64,000 nt of DNA. It comes from Prunus persica (lineage: Eukaryota > Streptophyta > Magnoliopsida > Rosales > Rosaceae). Shown here piece by piece: positions 47,051-58,439 of the stretch. A program made the translations under genes and the position numbers. The notes below the pieces were generated by a model. It worked only from the letters and a program-made list of their open reading frames with translations. It was not told the DNA's origin and did not search any database. The stretch covers positions 17,779,510 to 17,843,509 of the forward strand of contig NC_034015.1 of NCBI RefSeq assembly GCF_000346465.2, given 5' to 3'. Positions within the stretch are counted from its first letter, which is position 1; every line of letters starts with the position of its first letter.

Positions 47051-49373
47051 TCACTTGCCAACCTTAATCTGAAGGTTGCTCATCCCGACATTCACCTTCT
47101 CCATTTTAGATTTATTTTTCATCTCAGACTGGCTCGAAGTACTGCGATTGAGCCACGGGTGTTGCAGGCACTGCTGAGCAGTTGGCCGCTTCTCTGGTGA
47201 AAAATCAAAAATGGGACAAAGGAATTCTGCAAATTCCCGAGCATCAGTCTCAGAAAATTTGTATCTATCAATCAGTATTTTATCAAGTGGCCAAAATTTC
47301 AGCCTTCGAATTCTTTTTAGATCCCCGTGTCTGTCGAAGAAATCCTTGGAACGAGCTCCTGCAATTGCTACCTGAAAACCCAAGCATAAGAGAGAAATGA
47401 ATCAGACAAAGTTATAGGAGAACTATCCGAGTGCAATGAAGGATTAATATCTCACCTTTCGAGGCATCTTTCCAAGGAGTTCCATCATCAACGCAAGGTG
47501 ATCCTGAAATCAATCCAATGGATATTTCAATTGCAAAGCGGTAAAAAGAAGGCTGTGCGGGATAGAAAATTCTCCACATAACATGGCCAAATCACATAAA
47601 ATTGAGAAACTGAGATTTAATATTGATTAACATGAAGAATTACGTTTGATTACAGAAACCTTATTTAAAATGTCAAATTGTTCATAGAGAAGAGAAAGTC
47701 CAGCCTAAATATTGTATCAAAAGGAGAAACGTTGGGGTTCCAGGTTCCCATTGTCCAACTTGAAAAAAAAACAGATTATATATAACTTTATTTTCTATAA
47801 ATAAAGTGGGCATGCTATAATACCATTAGTCCCATTGTAAAGAAATTTAATCAAAATAGTGTAAAGGTGAAACTCATTTTTACCTCATCCTCACTAAAGC
47901 CTTGTCCCATCTTTGGAGCAAACAACATGTCACCAGTTGCAAGCTCGAAGGCGGTGCAAGCAAATGACCACATATCAACTGAGTAGGAATAACCAGATCG
48001 CAGAACAACTTCAGGAGCTCTATACTGCCTTGTTTGAATCTCTTCTGTGAGTTGCTTGTTAGCCCAACAGGCATTTCCGAAATCAACAACCTTGCACCTT
48101 ACATCAATCCCATCCATGTTTCTTTCAGACTTCAGAGCTTCAACACCTCCCATAGATTCTCTTCTCATGGAAATCTTAGCAACTGCCCGCCTTGCCCTCC
48201 TTTTCAACTTTTTCTCAATAAGATTCATGGTGGCTCCACCATTCAGGTTCCCTTCAGGCCTTTCAAGAATTGGGGTGAGGCTAGACCTGACTGGATCTTT
48301 GGCAGGATCAATGGTGGTAAATAGAAGAATGTTTTCAGGTTTTAGGTCGGTGTGAATGATACCAAGTTCTCTATGCAAATAATCCAGACCTATCAATATG
48401 CATTTGCAGATCTCCCTAACTTGATTCAATTTAAGGCCTTTGTAACGGTTATACTTGATCAGCCGAAGTAAGCTATCACCAAGAAACTCAAGGACCATAC
48501 ACTGATGCTGCCCATTTGGGCCTGCGTGCTTAAAATGGTCTATCAGTCGCACAACACACTTGGAGTTTGTGGGGTCACCATCCGCAATATTAGAAAGAAC
48601 TTCAATCTCATGAAGAGCAGCTTGAGCAAACTGTGCTGCGCTTTTCTGAATCTTAAGAGCCACGTACGTCTAAGAAGTATAAAAGGGAAATAAGATGATG
48701 CAAAAGTCAGGTTACTGAAGCAAACATATTACTCTTCCTAAACAAGCAATTTACTTCATGGATGCACGAAGAAAAGAAAGAGCCAAAAATCCAAGTATAG
48801 CATCAAAAACAAAAGAAATATCACAATTCACAAATGTCTTGTTGATAAAAAATCACTTCTTCAGATTATGTGTTAGCCAAAGGCGATCCAACATCACATG
48901 AAAACAATCAAACACAGAAGAGCCAAAAAGCTTGAAACGTACATAATACATCAATTAAAAATGCATAAATACAAGCTAATTCAAATAAATAAAGAAGATC
49001 TTGTTCATAAAAGTATCAGAATCCACACACACACAAAATGCTAAACTCAATTAAAAAAAGGGCAATCATGAATTAAAACCAATAAATCGATAGATTTAAA
49101 TAAAACCCAGTAAATATTTCATACCAATAAGTAGGTAAAAACAGATAAACAAAAATGACACAAAGAAAATTTAAAAAGGGCGCGGCTTACAGAGGTGGTG
49201 GTGTCGTATGCGAGCCAGACGGTGGAGAACTGACCCCAACCTAGCTTCCTCTGAGCGACGTAGCGGCCGCCGGCGAACTGATCGCCGACCCTGACAGCAT
49301 GGTAGCCTCCTTTCCTGTAGGAGTCGATGCCCTCATCGTCATCCTCCGACCCTGATGAAGATGAACACGACAT
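47051..49373 (-). CDS. SRPK-type serine/threonine protein kinase, 445 aa
   Basis: Kinase of the SR-protein kinase family, which phosphorylates Arg-Ser splicing factors. Exons: 49373-49191, 48669-47884, 47503-47456, 47371-47051; 1338 nt in frame. The start MSCSSSSGSEDDDEGIDSYR followed by KGGYHAVRVGDQFAGGRYV matches plant SRPKs. Catalytic parts: glycine loop LGWGQFSTVWLAYD, VALKIQKS with the ATP Lys, HTDLKPENIL catalytic loop, VVDFGNACW in place of DFG-x, and TRQYRAPEV. The spacer between the two halves of the domain is short and includes KKLKRRARRAVAKIS. HPWLN closes the domain. All key residues are present, so it should be active. Arabidopsis At4g35500 is the likely counterpart from memory. 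Confidence 0.94.
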
Positions 49374-51259
49374 GTCGTTGATCCAACTGGGTTTTGATTC
49401 TCTGATCTATTGGATTGGGTTTGTTGAATATGAATCTCACCAATGAAAAAAGGTCCTTCCTTTTTCTCTGTTTTTGTTGATGAATGATGATTTGAAGTTT
49501 GATTTAGAAAAAGAAACGATTGTTGGGTAAAAGGCTAAAAATGGATGGATGGATGGATGTCGATGTTATTGTGCGTGTGTGAGGGGGGAAGGGGGAAGTT
49601 TCCTGTTTTATGCAGATTGGATTGATAAATGGATTGGATTTGATTTGAAATTGATGACTCTATTGCAATGAGAAAGGAGACTCACTCACTCCTCTCTCTC
49701 CTTTCTCTCTCTCTTTCTCTCGGTCTCAGATTAAATCGGGAGTTTGTGTGTCCTTCACCACAAAGCCTCTTCTCATGTCTCTCGTCTCTCGTCTCTCCAC
49801 TTTTTTCTCTTTTGCTTTTCCTAGTTGCTTGCTATTGCTGGCCTTTTTCCCCGGTGCAGCAAGTGGTGGGTCTTTCCAAGGAAAATGGTTGTTTTCTTTT
49901 CTTTTCTTTCTCATTTTGTGACAACTTGCAAAATGGGGATTTTGGGTTTTGTTTTTGGAAATCACTAGAAGATGAGGTGGCCATGGTTTTGGGGATTAAA
50001 GGGTTGTACTCATTAGGTGGAGTTGTGAAGTGATCGATTTCTTGGAGTTGGGAGAGGTTGATGGTTGATGGTTGATGGTTGATGGTTGATGGTTGTTAGC
50101 CACCTGCCCTTCATTCTTTAATTCTCGGGTTTTGTTCAACTAAACCACGAACGTATTCTCACATTGACAGTATGCGCCTGAGAAAACCCCATCCTCTTTC
50201 TTTCTCTTCCCCCTTCCTGACTTTTGCATAAATTTTAAAAATAACATGAGTAACTTGGGCGTTGCAAGTCCTTGTAAGGTTCTTGGGCATAACCTAACAC
50301 AAGAAATAATAGAAGCACATAAATTCTACTGGGTTATTAGAGGTGTAAAATATATAATGACATTAGGTCATTATCAACACAGAGTCATTTTATAGATAGA
50401 GTCTCACTGGCCCTCATTATAGAATTCTTATACCGACATACTTGTGTATTGAAAAGAAACTTTCATGCACTGAGTTTTACACGAGATAGGAACTTATTTT
50501 TTGTGTCTTTATTTGTTCCAAGTGTACATTGGCATTAAAGGAGTGAGCTTGTTTTGGTTTTGCTGAAATCCAATTCATTGTTGTAAAGTAGTGACCAGCT
50601 CGTTTGAAAAATAAATAATGTAAATAATACACATGACAATAATATTATCAATAATGATCATATCAAATATAATTTACACTAAAGTAAAAAACAACTGAAA
50701 ATAATAATAAAGTATAATAAGATCCAAACCGTTACTTAAGCAATTGTGAATTAAGTTCGATTGGTACATAAACGATTCTTGAAGAAGATTAAAATAGGCA
50801 CAATCACATGCTTTTGCATAACTTATTTTATGCATAAGCCATGGGTTACATTACATCTTTCTCATTCCAACATGACACAGATGTCCGTACAACCTTAGTG
50901 AGACCTGAAATGTTCATAAAGTTGTAAGCTTGTAGCCCTTAGGTGCCAAAAAGTTGAGTACTTCCAAATTATTCAATTTCTACACGAAAATGGACAAGGG
51001 TAGTGAGGAAGTTCCACATTTTTCTAGACCCTTCTTTGATATCACCCAATCTCCAACACAATTTTGAATGATTTTCAAATTGAAGTTGAAAAGCTTGACC
51101 ATCGAAGTTGCAAGACTGAAAAATCAGAACTCAACCCACCAAAACAACTGCAAAAGTGCTACACAGTAGAATACAATTGGTGAAATAATTAACAAACGTA
51201 GCACAAGAATACAGTGAGAGAGAGCAATCAAAATTTACTTGATCAACTGCCTAATCAAA
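49374..51259. other. SRPK promoter and transporter 3' region
   Basis: The first part is the SRPK leader and promoter, with CT-rich runs near 49.69 kb. The rest is AT-rich; the last 200-300 bp are probably the 3' UTR of the transporter gene. No gene is visible. Confidence 0.55.
50057..50097. repeat. Tandem heptamer, five copies of gatggtt
   Basis: A short array of gatggtt repeated about five times, upstream of the SRPK gene. A shorter atggatgg run lies near 49.54 kb. Both are simple repeats. Confidence 0.9.
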
Positions 51260-52564
51260 TCAGGCTGTGGGTGCAAGAATCGCTGCTATTGAAGACCAAG
51301 TTCCAGAGACTCCAATAACCACACCAAGAACCACAATAGTCCCATCCAAAAGCATCCCATGCCAACTCAGTTCTTCCTTGAACACCATCAAATGAAACAA
51401 AGCAGGCAACACAAAGCCCAGAGCAACACACACACTGCTCCCAACCAGAGACAAAAAGTCTGCAAAATTAGGCACCAAAAGAGCTACCAAGCTGACCACA
51501 AACACCATCACCCACCTCAGCCACAGGCAGTACCTAGAATCATTGAACCTTCTCTCCACCACTTCGAAAACAGGGTTCATCATCAATGGTAATGTGAAAA
51601 AGAGGTTAATGCAGAGACCCATCTGCACCAGAGTGCTCACCAAGCCTTGCCCAAAATTGGTGGTGATTATGTCTTTGGTCTCTTCACCAAAAGCAAAGTA
51701 ACCCAGAACTCCAAATGATCCATACAACAAAGCAATGAAAGCCATACACAAGGCCAAGACTTTACCAAACTTGTCTTTGTCTTTAGCCTCTGATTCCAAT
51801 GGTAATATCATTCCAATTCCTTCAAAGGCATAAACAGCCACACCAAGACCATAGAAGAAAACAGAGAAGCCTCCAAAAGCCTGCAGAGCTGGCCTATTTT
51901 GCAGAAAAATCATAACATCCTCCACCATCACAACCCCCATAGCTCCAAGATCAATAACATCAGCGAAAATGCTCAAAGGGGCCAAATGGGTCAGCGTGGG
52001 AATCGAATTCAATCCCAGCTGAAATGGAAAACAAGCCCAAAGGTACAAGGATTTTGGGGCAAGGCCCAGAATTCGATCTGGTCCAGAGTAGTTGATAACA
52101 AAAGCCAAAGTGTTTGATATAAAAATTAGATAGCTCACACAGAAACCAGCCTGAGCAAGCACGATCATGATGTCAACTGAGAGTCGTCCAATTGGGCCAC
52201 ACACAGCGAAGCCCAGGTCGCCAAAAGATGCGATCTTTGAGAGGCCATGGACAGAATCGAGCTTCCGACGAGTGTGAATTAGGAGCATCATACAGTAGTA
52301 GGTGAAGAAAGCCACAGAGAAGAGCATGAGAGAGCCGAAGACCCATCCGGTTTTCTTGAAAGTGTACGGGAGACCCAGCACGCCTGAACCCACTATGGCT
52401 ATGAAGACGTTGGCAAAGGTCTTGCCTTGGGATGAGAGCTTGCGAGGTCTGGCTAGAAGTGGAGTGTCTTCTCTAGGAAAAGGCGGGAGTGTTTGTGAGG
52501 ATGAGCTCGCTTCTTTGTCAAACACCACCATGGTAGCTTTGTGCCTTTGGGTGGCGAATCTCAA
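51260..52564 (-). CDS. Vacuolar amino-acid transporter, AVT3 type (AAAP family), 434 aa
   Basis: Member of the amino acid/auxin permease family; AVT3 proteins export neutral amino acids from the vacuole. One exon. After a hydrophilic N-terminus with TPLLARPRKLSSQGKTFANV, the first membrane helix has IAIVGSGVLGLPYTFKKTG, the family signature. About eleven hydrophobic segments follow, including YYCMMLLIHTRRKL, FYGLGVAVYAFEGIGMILPL and TLPLMMNPVFEVVERR. Length matches Arabidopsis AVT3A-C. Two starts are possible: Met1 (52564) and Met12 (MVVFDKEASSSS); the second fits other members well. No break is visible. Confidence 0.92.
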   Translation of the reverse strand: MRFATQRHKATMVVFDKEASSSSQTLPPFPREDTPLLARPRKLSSQGKTFANVFIAIVGSGVLGLPYTFKKTGWVFGSLMLFSVAFFTYYCMMLLIHTRRKLDSVHGLSKIASFGDLGFAVCGPIGRLSVDIMIVLAQAGFCVSYLIFISNTLAFVINYSGPDRILGLAPKSLYLWACFPFQLGLNSIPTLTHLAPLSIFADVIDLGAMGVVMVEDVMIFLQNRPALQAFGGFSVFFYGLGVAVYAFEGIGMILPLESEAKDKDKFGKVLALCMAFIALLYGSFGVLGYFAFGEETKDIITTNFGQGLVSTLVQMGLCINLFFTLPLMMNPVFEVVERRFNDSRYCLWLRWVMVFVVSLVALLVPNFADFLSLVGSSVCVALGFVLPALFHLMVFKEELSWHGMLLDGTIVVLGVVIGVSGTWSSIAAILAPTA

Positions 52565-54755
52565 GTTCCTAATTGCAATGAAGAAAGAGAAATTGGGTTG
52601 CTGGGATTTGAGCTTTTGATTCTAAAGAAGTGAATTGAATTGAGAGAATGGATGAGATTTTGAGTTGATCGAGAGATTTTGAGTTGAACGAGAGATTTTT
52701 TGGGGTATGATGGGAATTGGGAAAGATGTGTTTGGGGATGGGGCTGCTGGTGGTGGCTGGTAGTCTATTTGTGCAAGTTATTTTGGAAGGGTCCAAGAAG
52801 CCAAATGAGAACAGGCATTTATCCAAGACCAGCATTAAAATATCTCCTAAAAAAAAATTGTTTCCTCAAAATTCAAGTTCCACCAAATCCAATTTTTCTT
52901 CTTTCATCAAGGAAATTGTAAATACTTTTGGAGGATATAGCAAACATATGGATGTGGTTTTTTCTCTTAATTCTCGGATTTGAAGTAGTTCATTGTATGT
53001 GTCAAAATTCAAACCCTTCTTTGAAAGTTTTGGCTTTTTTTTATTATAAGTTTTTATAAAAACTGAAGTTTAGGAAAGTTTAGGGTAAATTTTGGGGTAA
53101 ATTTTGATTATTTTTAATAAAAACTCCTTTTAATTGAACTGTTACCATCAGATGTAATTATCAATATTATTTTGAGAGGAAGTACAATCTAAATTGAAAT
53201 AATATTACAGGTGTCTTTGAATGCTTGACTGCTGGTGTCGTCGGTATACTCATAATTTCTCTTGAGGTGGCAAAGTCGGTCACTCGGGTCCGCACATAAC
53301 AATCAACAGGGCACACCACAACATACGAATTCTTCTACCCACCACCACATATTCAATATTGTATTCATTTTTATTTCTAGGACCTTTCTGATAAATTGAC
53401 ATAATTCATTTTAATTTTCTGATGAAGCCAAAACAAATGAAAGGAAGGACCTAACTCGTTGCTAATACAGCCAAAACAACACGAGAGATGAGCCATCATC
53501 ACAAGGCAAACGGTTGCAACTTTTCAAAGGATTATTGTCAACAAAGAGCCATCTCCCTTGGCGGCCAGAATCTAATTCAGTTCAGGTATTAAACAGTACA
53601 CAGAACACGGGTTATTTGCAAGGGGCATATTCTTGTTCTACAAGACTCTTAACCATTCTGTTCCTTAACACGGACGCAAAAGCAACTACTTCCTCCTAAA
53701 TAATGAGTAAATATTCCATTTTGTACCATTTGCAAAAACAAATGGCGCCCGAAGCTTCCTGCGAATCCGGCGGAGAATTATGACAGCCTGTATTAGGTAT
53801 TGAGGTGATGACAGATGAGATCCATAAACCTCTTTCAACTATGGTGGTTCAATTCACTACCAACTTTTGGTTGCACAAGAAACCCATGATCTGAACATGA
53901 ACATCAAATGTTGATGCAACAGAAAGGTAGCCATGACTAATCGTCTCATTCATCAGCCCGAAGACGTCATGAACATGCCCTTCTTGTTCATGGCGAAATT
54001 TAATCCACGGATGAAACGATCATGGACAAGGAGACCTGGAATTCCCCTTCCCCAACTCTCTGGTTATAACTTTCTTCTATCCTCAGTGGCACCCTCCTCA
54101 GAAAAGCCCAACAAGTAAAAACCCTCCAAGTTCCTATTCTTATTAAAAGCTCAAATGCTTCATCTAATCAATTTTCCTCATCAGTAAAACCCTCCAACTA
54201 GTAATAAAATCTGTTTCCATATGAGTAAAGAGCTCAAGAGCCTAATCCCACATCACCAACTCAAAGTATCAATCAGAGAGCTACTCCTGAGCTAATTCTG
54301 GGAAACTACTTTTCCAACTTGGTCAATTAATAAACGTATTCAATCAGGACACAACTATATTCAGAATGACATAAAGAACACAGAGAGAAAAAAAACTCAA
54401 TTCTGCATAGGATCCAAGTGCATTTACATTTGCAAGGTAAATTTTATATGGAACTTTTCAAGCAATCAACTTCAGCTGTGTCTTGGAAGAAAATACCAAA
54501 TAATAAGAGAATTCATAAACAGAACAAGGCTAGTTTGATGAAGTGCAAGCCATCCTCATTTCTCATTAACATTGAAAAGCTACTGCAAAATTCGTAAACA
54601 AGAAAGCTACCCAATTACACTAAGCTCATGAACAACACTGACAAAATCACTATAAAACTAACAAGTCACAAGCAAAACCTCTCAAACCAAACAAAAATCC
54701 AATCTTCTTCTCAAAACAACGATGATGGTTTCAAAATGTGACCTTTCCCCCCAAA
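52565..54755. other. Intergenic region, no gene seen
   Basis: Transporter promoter and leader on the left, the 3' UTR of the ribosomal protein gene on the right. The middle is AT-rich. Short open frames near 53.5 and 53.9 kb do not look like real proteins. Confidence 0.5.
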
Positions 54756-55220
54756 TCAATCCAAGTCCTTAACAATCTTAATCCCCATAGAATTAGCCGT
54801 ACCAATAATGGACTTACAAATGGACTCCAAGGGCATGTACTGGCAATACGGGTCAGATTGCTTCACTTTGGCGATCTCATACAAGTGCCTCACAGACAGC
54901 TCAGAAGCGACCACGTGTTTGGGTCGGCTGCTGCCGGAGTCGACGCCGGTGGCATTTTTCAGGTACCAGCTGACAGACGGTGACTTTACCGTGAACTCGT
55001 AGGTGTTGTCCTTGAAGACCGTCAGTGTCACCGCCATGGGTATGCCGGGTTTGAACTTTTGGGTCTGGGCGTTGAAGTCCTTGCAGAAGGCCATCATGTT
55101 CATCCTGTATTGACCCAAACCCTTGCTCAGCGGTTGGGGTGTGGCCGCTCCCGCCGGGGCTGTGACCCGGATCGTCGTCAGCACGGGTCGTCGGGTAAGA
55201 ATCTCCTTCAGGGTTGACAT
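54756..55220 (-). CDS. MRPL11: Mitochondrial ribosomal protein uL11, 154 aa
   Basis: Large-subunit ribosomal protein that forms the factor-binding stalk base in mitochondria. One exon. The motif LSKGLGQYRMNMMAFCKDFN is the uL11 proline/glycine signature in its mitochondrial form, and KDNTYEFTVKSPSVSWYLK and SVRHLYEIAKVKQSD, then KSIIGTANSMGIKIVKD, complete both domains. Length is normal. The short N-terminus MSTLKEILTRRPVLTTIRV precedes the conserved core. Arabidopsis At4g35490 (MRPL11) is the likely counterpart from memory. Confidence 0.95.
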   Translation of the reverse strand: MSTLKEILTRRPVLTTIRVTAPAGAATPQPLSKGLGQYRMNMMAFCKDFNAQTQKFKPGIPMAVTLTVFKDNTYEFTVKSPSVSWYLKNATGVDSGSSRPKHVVASELSVRHLYEIAKVKQSDPYCQYMPLESICKSIIGTANSMGIKIVKDLD

Positions 55221-55487
55221 GGCTTCGCTGCTCTCACTCTGATGAATGGTTTTTAGTTTTTGGGAGAGAGAGTGGCGTGGGTAGACAAGGGCCGGGCGGA
55301 GAGTTCAATACAATAACAAGCCCAGTAATTACAAGGCCCGGCCCATGTCATCATCCTTACTTTTATATTTTTTATTTGAACAAATAAATAAAAGTGACTA
55401 ATAATAATAACTAATTTGTAAAGTCATGTTTGTTTAGGGGCTATGCTTTAATACATTTTACCAAGGATTAAGAAAAACGCAAGGGGA

Positions 55488-55605
55488 TTGCAGTTCAAAT
55501 TGTGAAGAGCAATTATCTCTGCTTGTGAGGTCCTTTGTTCGAATCCTTGCACCTCTAGTATCACTTTATTTATAAAAAGTGGTCATTAAGAATCAAGATA
55601 AAATT
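55488..55605 (+). repeat. tRNA-derived SINE-like remnant
   Basis: A B-box-like tgttcgaatcc (55536-55546) lies about 30 bp after gagcaattatctc, an arrangement close to the SINE at 42.3 kb (gagcaattgctc then ggttcaagtcc). Target-site duplications are not clear, so this copy is older or truncated. Confidence 0.45.
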
Positions 55606-55981
55606 TATACTGTAACAAAAAGGGTATGATATTTTACTACAAGGCCTATTTTAAGATCATCTGATCCATAGTTAGTGTTTGATCTTATTTGTTCTAGCAA
55701 TGTATTGCACCACCAAGGTCAACTGCCATACCTAGGTCCTCGATTTTGGTTTATCGATAAGAGTAGTTTAGAGCATTATTCATTATTATTAGCCATTTAG
55801 CATTTAACATTTTCACATTTACTACTCGTATTGTACACGTATGTACATTATTTTCATATTTAATACACTTGTTTTTTTAGAAAATTTTCAAAATTACATA
55901 CAAAATACTCACATATTATTGAATACAAATAAAATATATTTAAATATTTAAATACTAATTATAAACTAAGTAAATAACAAT

Positions 55982-56519
55982 TATAAAGCAAAAGATAGAG
56001 AATGGTGAAACATTCAAAATACCAGAAAATGCTATTGGTTAATGCAAACATTAACAATTGAAATTATTAATTAGATTGATGATAATATGGTAAATTCACA
56101 CATTTTTATATTAAAAACATTAAAATTAAAAGAAAAATCAGATAATTGATCCTATTTTTATGGAACACAACTATCCATTATCTTTTTAATTCTAAAATAA
56201 ATTAAAATTTTTGTTTTAAAAAACCACTCATCTATATATATAAAGCAAAAGGCAGAGAATGGTGAAACATTCAAAATACCAGAAAATGCCCTTTGTTAAT
56301 TCAAACATTAAGAATTGAAATTATTAATTAAATGAGGATAATATCGTAAATTCATATTTTTTAATATTAAAAAAATTAAAATTAAAAATAAAATAAGATA
56401 ATAGGTCCTACTTTTATGGAACATAACTACCATGTTATTTTTTCTTAATTCTAAAAATAAAAAAAAATAAAAAAAAGAAAACCAATTGGCACATGCGTGA
56501 GCATGTGTCAAGGGGCTAG
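55982..56519 (+). mobile_element. Tandem pair of non-autonomous Helitrons
   Basis: The right-hand copy (56230-56519, 290 bp) starts tctatatatataaagc, has a near-perfect hairpin GGCACATGC/GCATGTGTC (56488-56509, 4-nt loop) and ends aaggggctag. It sits between A and T, as Helitrons do, with no target-site duplication. The left-hand copy (about 55982-56229) is collinear (ataaagcaaaagatagag, gaatggtgaaacattcaa, ccagaaaatgc) but lacks the TC start and the 3' hairpin. Unit 3 of the flanking array shows the uninterrupted sequence aacaattaaaacataac. Confidence 0.8.
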
Positions 56520-56619
56520 TAGGGTAGAAAGCATGTACGGATAGGCTATTAATAATTAAAACATAACTACTATTTAAAGTAATTAAAAAATAGAAATTCA
56601 GATTATGCTATTAAATGGG

Positions 56620-58136
56620 TATAGCCGAGCGGCTTTTAAAACAAAATCTATTTACAGTGTATAGCTGCACGGCTATACTCTTTTCACAAAAAACGCACGC
56701 TATGCGCTATGCAGATTCCTTTTATTTTTATATATATAAATAGTATAGCCGTACTTTTAAAATTATTTTTTCCCGATTTTTGTTTATCAATAAAAGTAGT
56801 TTAGAGCATTATCTACTACTATGAGTAGGGATGGCAAAAATTCCCGTAGGAGTGGATCCTTGTCAGGTCCCCGACCCTAATGGGGGGAGATTTCGGGGCT
56901 AAATGGGTATCAGGTACGAGGATCTCCGAACTTAAAAAAGCCTCGACGGGTATGGGGAGAGGATGGTATTGGCGTCCCCATCCCCAAACCTGACCCGAAA
57001 ATATATATGTTTATATTTAAATAAATAAATATTTATAATATTTATGTTTAACCCTAAGTTAACTTCCCTCTCCTAATTCTTCCTAATTTTCTATGGAATT
57101 TCATATTGATGTGATTTTGAATAGTTGAGTTGAACTTTATAGTTAATTTAGATGTGTTGAATGATAATTTAATATGAAACTTAATGTTAAAATGTATGAT
57201 AAATATTTTTTTATGCAAAAAAATCGGGAATTCGGGACGGTTATGGGGGATAGTCCCCCGATGGGGACGGGGACGGGAATTCCCTGAAACCTAATAAACG
57301 GGAATGGGTTCGGGGACGGGAGCAAGGATGGAGAACGGGGATGGGGATGGTATTGTCATACCCGGCCCCTACCCGACCCGTTGCCATCCCTAACTATGAG
57401 GCCATTACCCGAGTCTTTATTGTCCCCCTTTAAGTTTTTACTTTTCTAGAGTTATTACTCATATAAAGAATTTAGCATTTTTATGTATAATACTCCTATT
57501 GTACACGTATGTACATATTTTTCATGTTTAATACACTTTTTTTTACAAAATTTTCAATATTACACAAAATTCACGTATTATATATAGAATACACACATAT
57601 TATTGAATAAAAATAAAATATATTAAAATATTTGAATACTAATTATTCACTAAGTAAATAATAACTAGAACATACCTACTATTTAAAGTAATTTAAAAAG
57701 AGAAGTTCAGATTATGATGTTAAATGGGTATAGCCGTGTGGCTATACTTAAAAAGAATCTTTTTACAGAGTATAGCCGCACGGCTACACTCCGTTGGCAA
57801 CGACAGGCGAGACATTTTTTTTTTTTTTTTTTTTTTTTTCCTAAACAACACAGCTATACTCTGGATTTTTTTTTTTAAAATTTATTAAAAAAGAGTATTG
57901 CCCAGAGGCTTTTCTGGGGTCCTTTTTATTTTTTAAATAGTATGACCGCACGTATAGCCGCACGGCTATACGTATGAAATATTATGTTTACACAATATAG
58001 CCGCGCGGCTATACTTCTTTCACAACAACGCTGGGCACTAGACGACAGGTGGAGTTTTTAAAAATATAAAAAAGAGTATAGCCGTGCGGTTCTGGGTCGT
58101 TTTTATTTTATTTATAAATAGTATAGCCGGCTATAC
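56620..58136. repeat. Recurring palindrome tatagccg..cggctata
   Basis: Imperfect palindromes of 16-19 bp recur in units 1 and 2: 56620-56637, 56660-56678, 57729-57747, 57771-57787, 57953-57970, 57996-58013 and the perfect 16-bp gtatagccggctatac at 58121-58136. Half copies lie at 56744 and 58077. Several are preceded by aaatag or agag and spaced 20-50 bp apart. I know of no family with this motif. Confidence 0.75.
56818..57400. mobile_element. Non-autonomous hAT element, 567 bp, with 8-bp target-site duplications
   Basis: The element at 56826-57392 has perfect 12-bp terminal inverted repeats tagggatggcaa/ttgccatcccta and is flanked by actatgag on both sides (56818-56825 and 57393-57400). The inner ends are G-rich (cccgtagg, ggggacgggg), the middle AT-rich. 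There is no transposase. It splits unit 2 of the tandem array. Confidence 0.92.
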
Positions 58137-58439
58137 CATAGATAATGTGATCTTTTAATTATTTGGCCAGAGTTTTGTTTATCAATAGGACTAGTTTAGA
58201 GCATTATCCAAGTCTCTATTGTCCCCTTTTGAGATTTTACTTTTCTAAAGTTATTTCTCGTATAAAGAATCTAGCATTTTCACGTTTAATACTTATATTA
58301 TATACGTACGGACATATTTTCAATATTACACACAATTCACAAAATACTGTTGAATACTAATTATTCCCCAAGTAAATAACAATTAAAACATAACTACTAT
58401 TTAAAGTAAAAAGGACATCGAAGATTTCATGGACAGACT

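Larger units (their letters stand above)
55741..58412. repeat. Three tandem copies of an AT-rich unit
   Basis: The phrase gtagtttagagcattat recurs at about 55762, 56795 and 58190 (ctagtttagagcattat in the last). After it the copies keep the same order: tagcatttt..acgttt, tattgtacacgtatgtacat, ttcaaaattaca, attgaata, actaagtaaataa and aactactatttaaagt. Unit 1 (55741-56773) is interrupted by Helitrons, unit 2 (56774-58166) by a hAT element, and unit 3 (58167-58412) is short and uninterrupted. It does not look like coding sequence and I do not recognise the family. Confidence 0.75.

Noticed and set aside
52302..52983. Plus-strand frames over the transporter promoter
   Set aside because: No similarity or gene structure; the minus-strand gene explains the coding bias.
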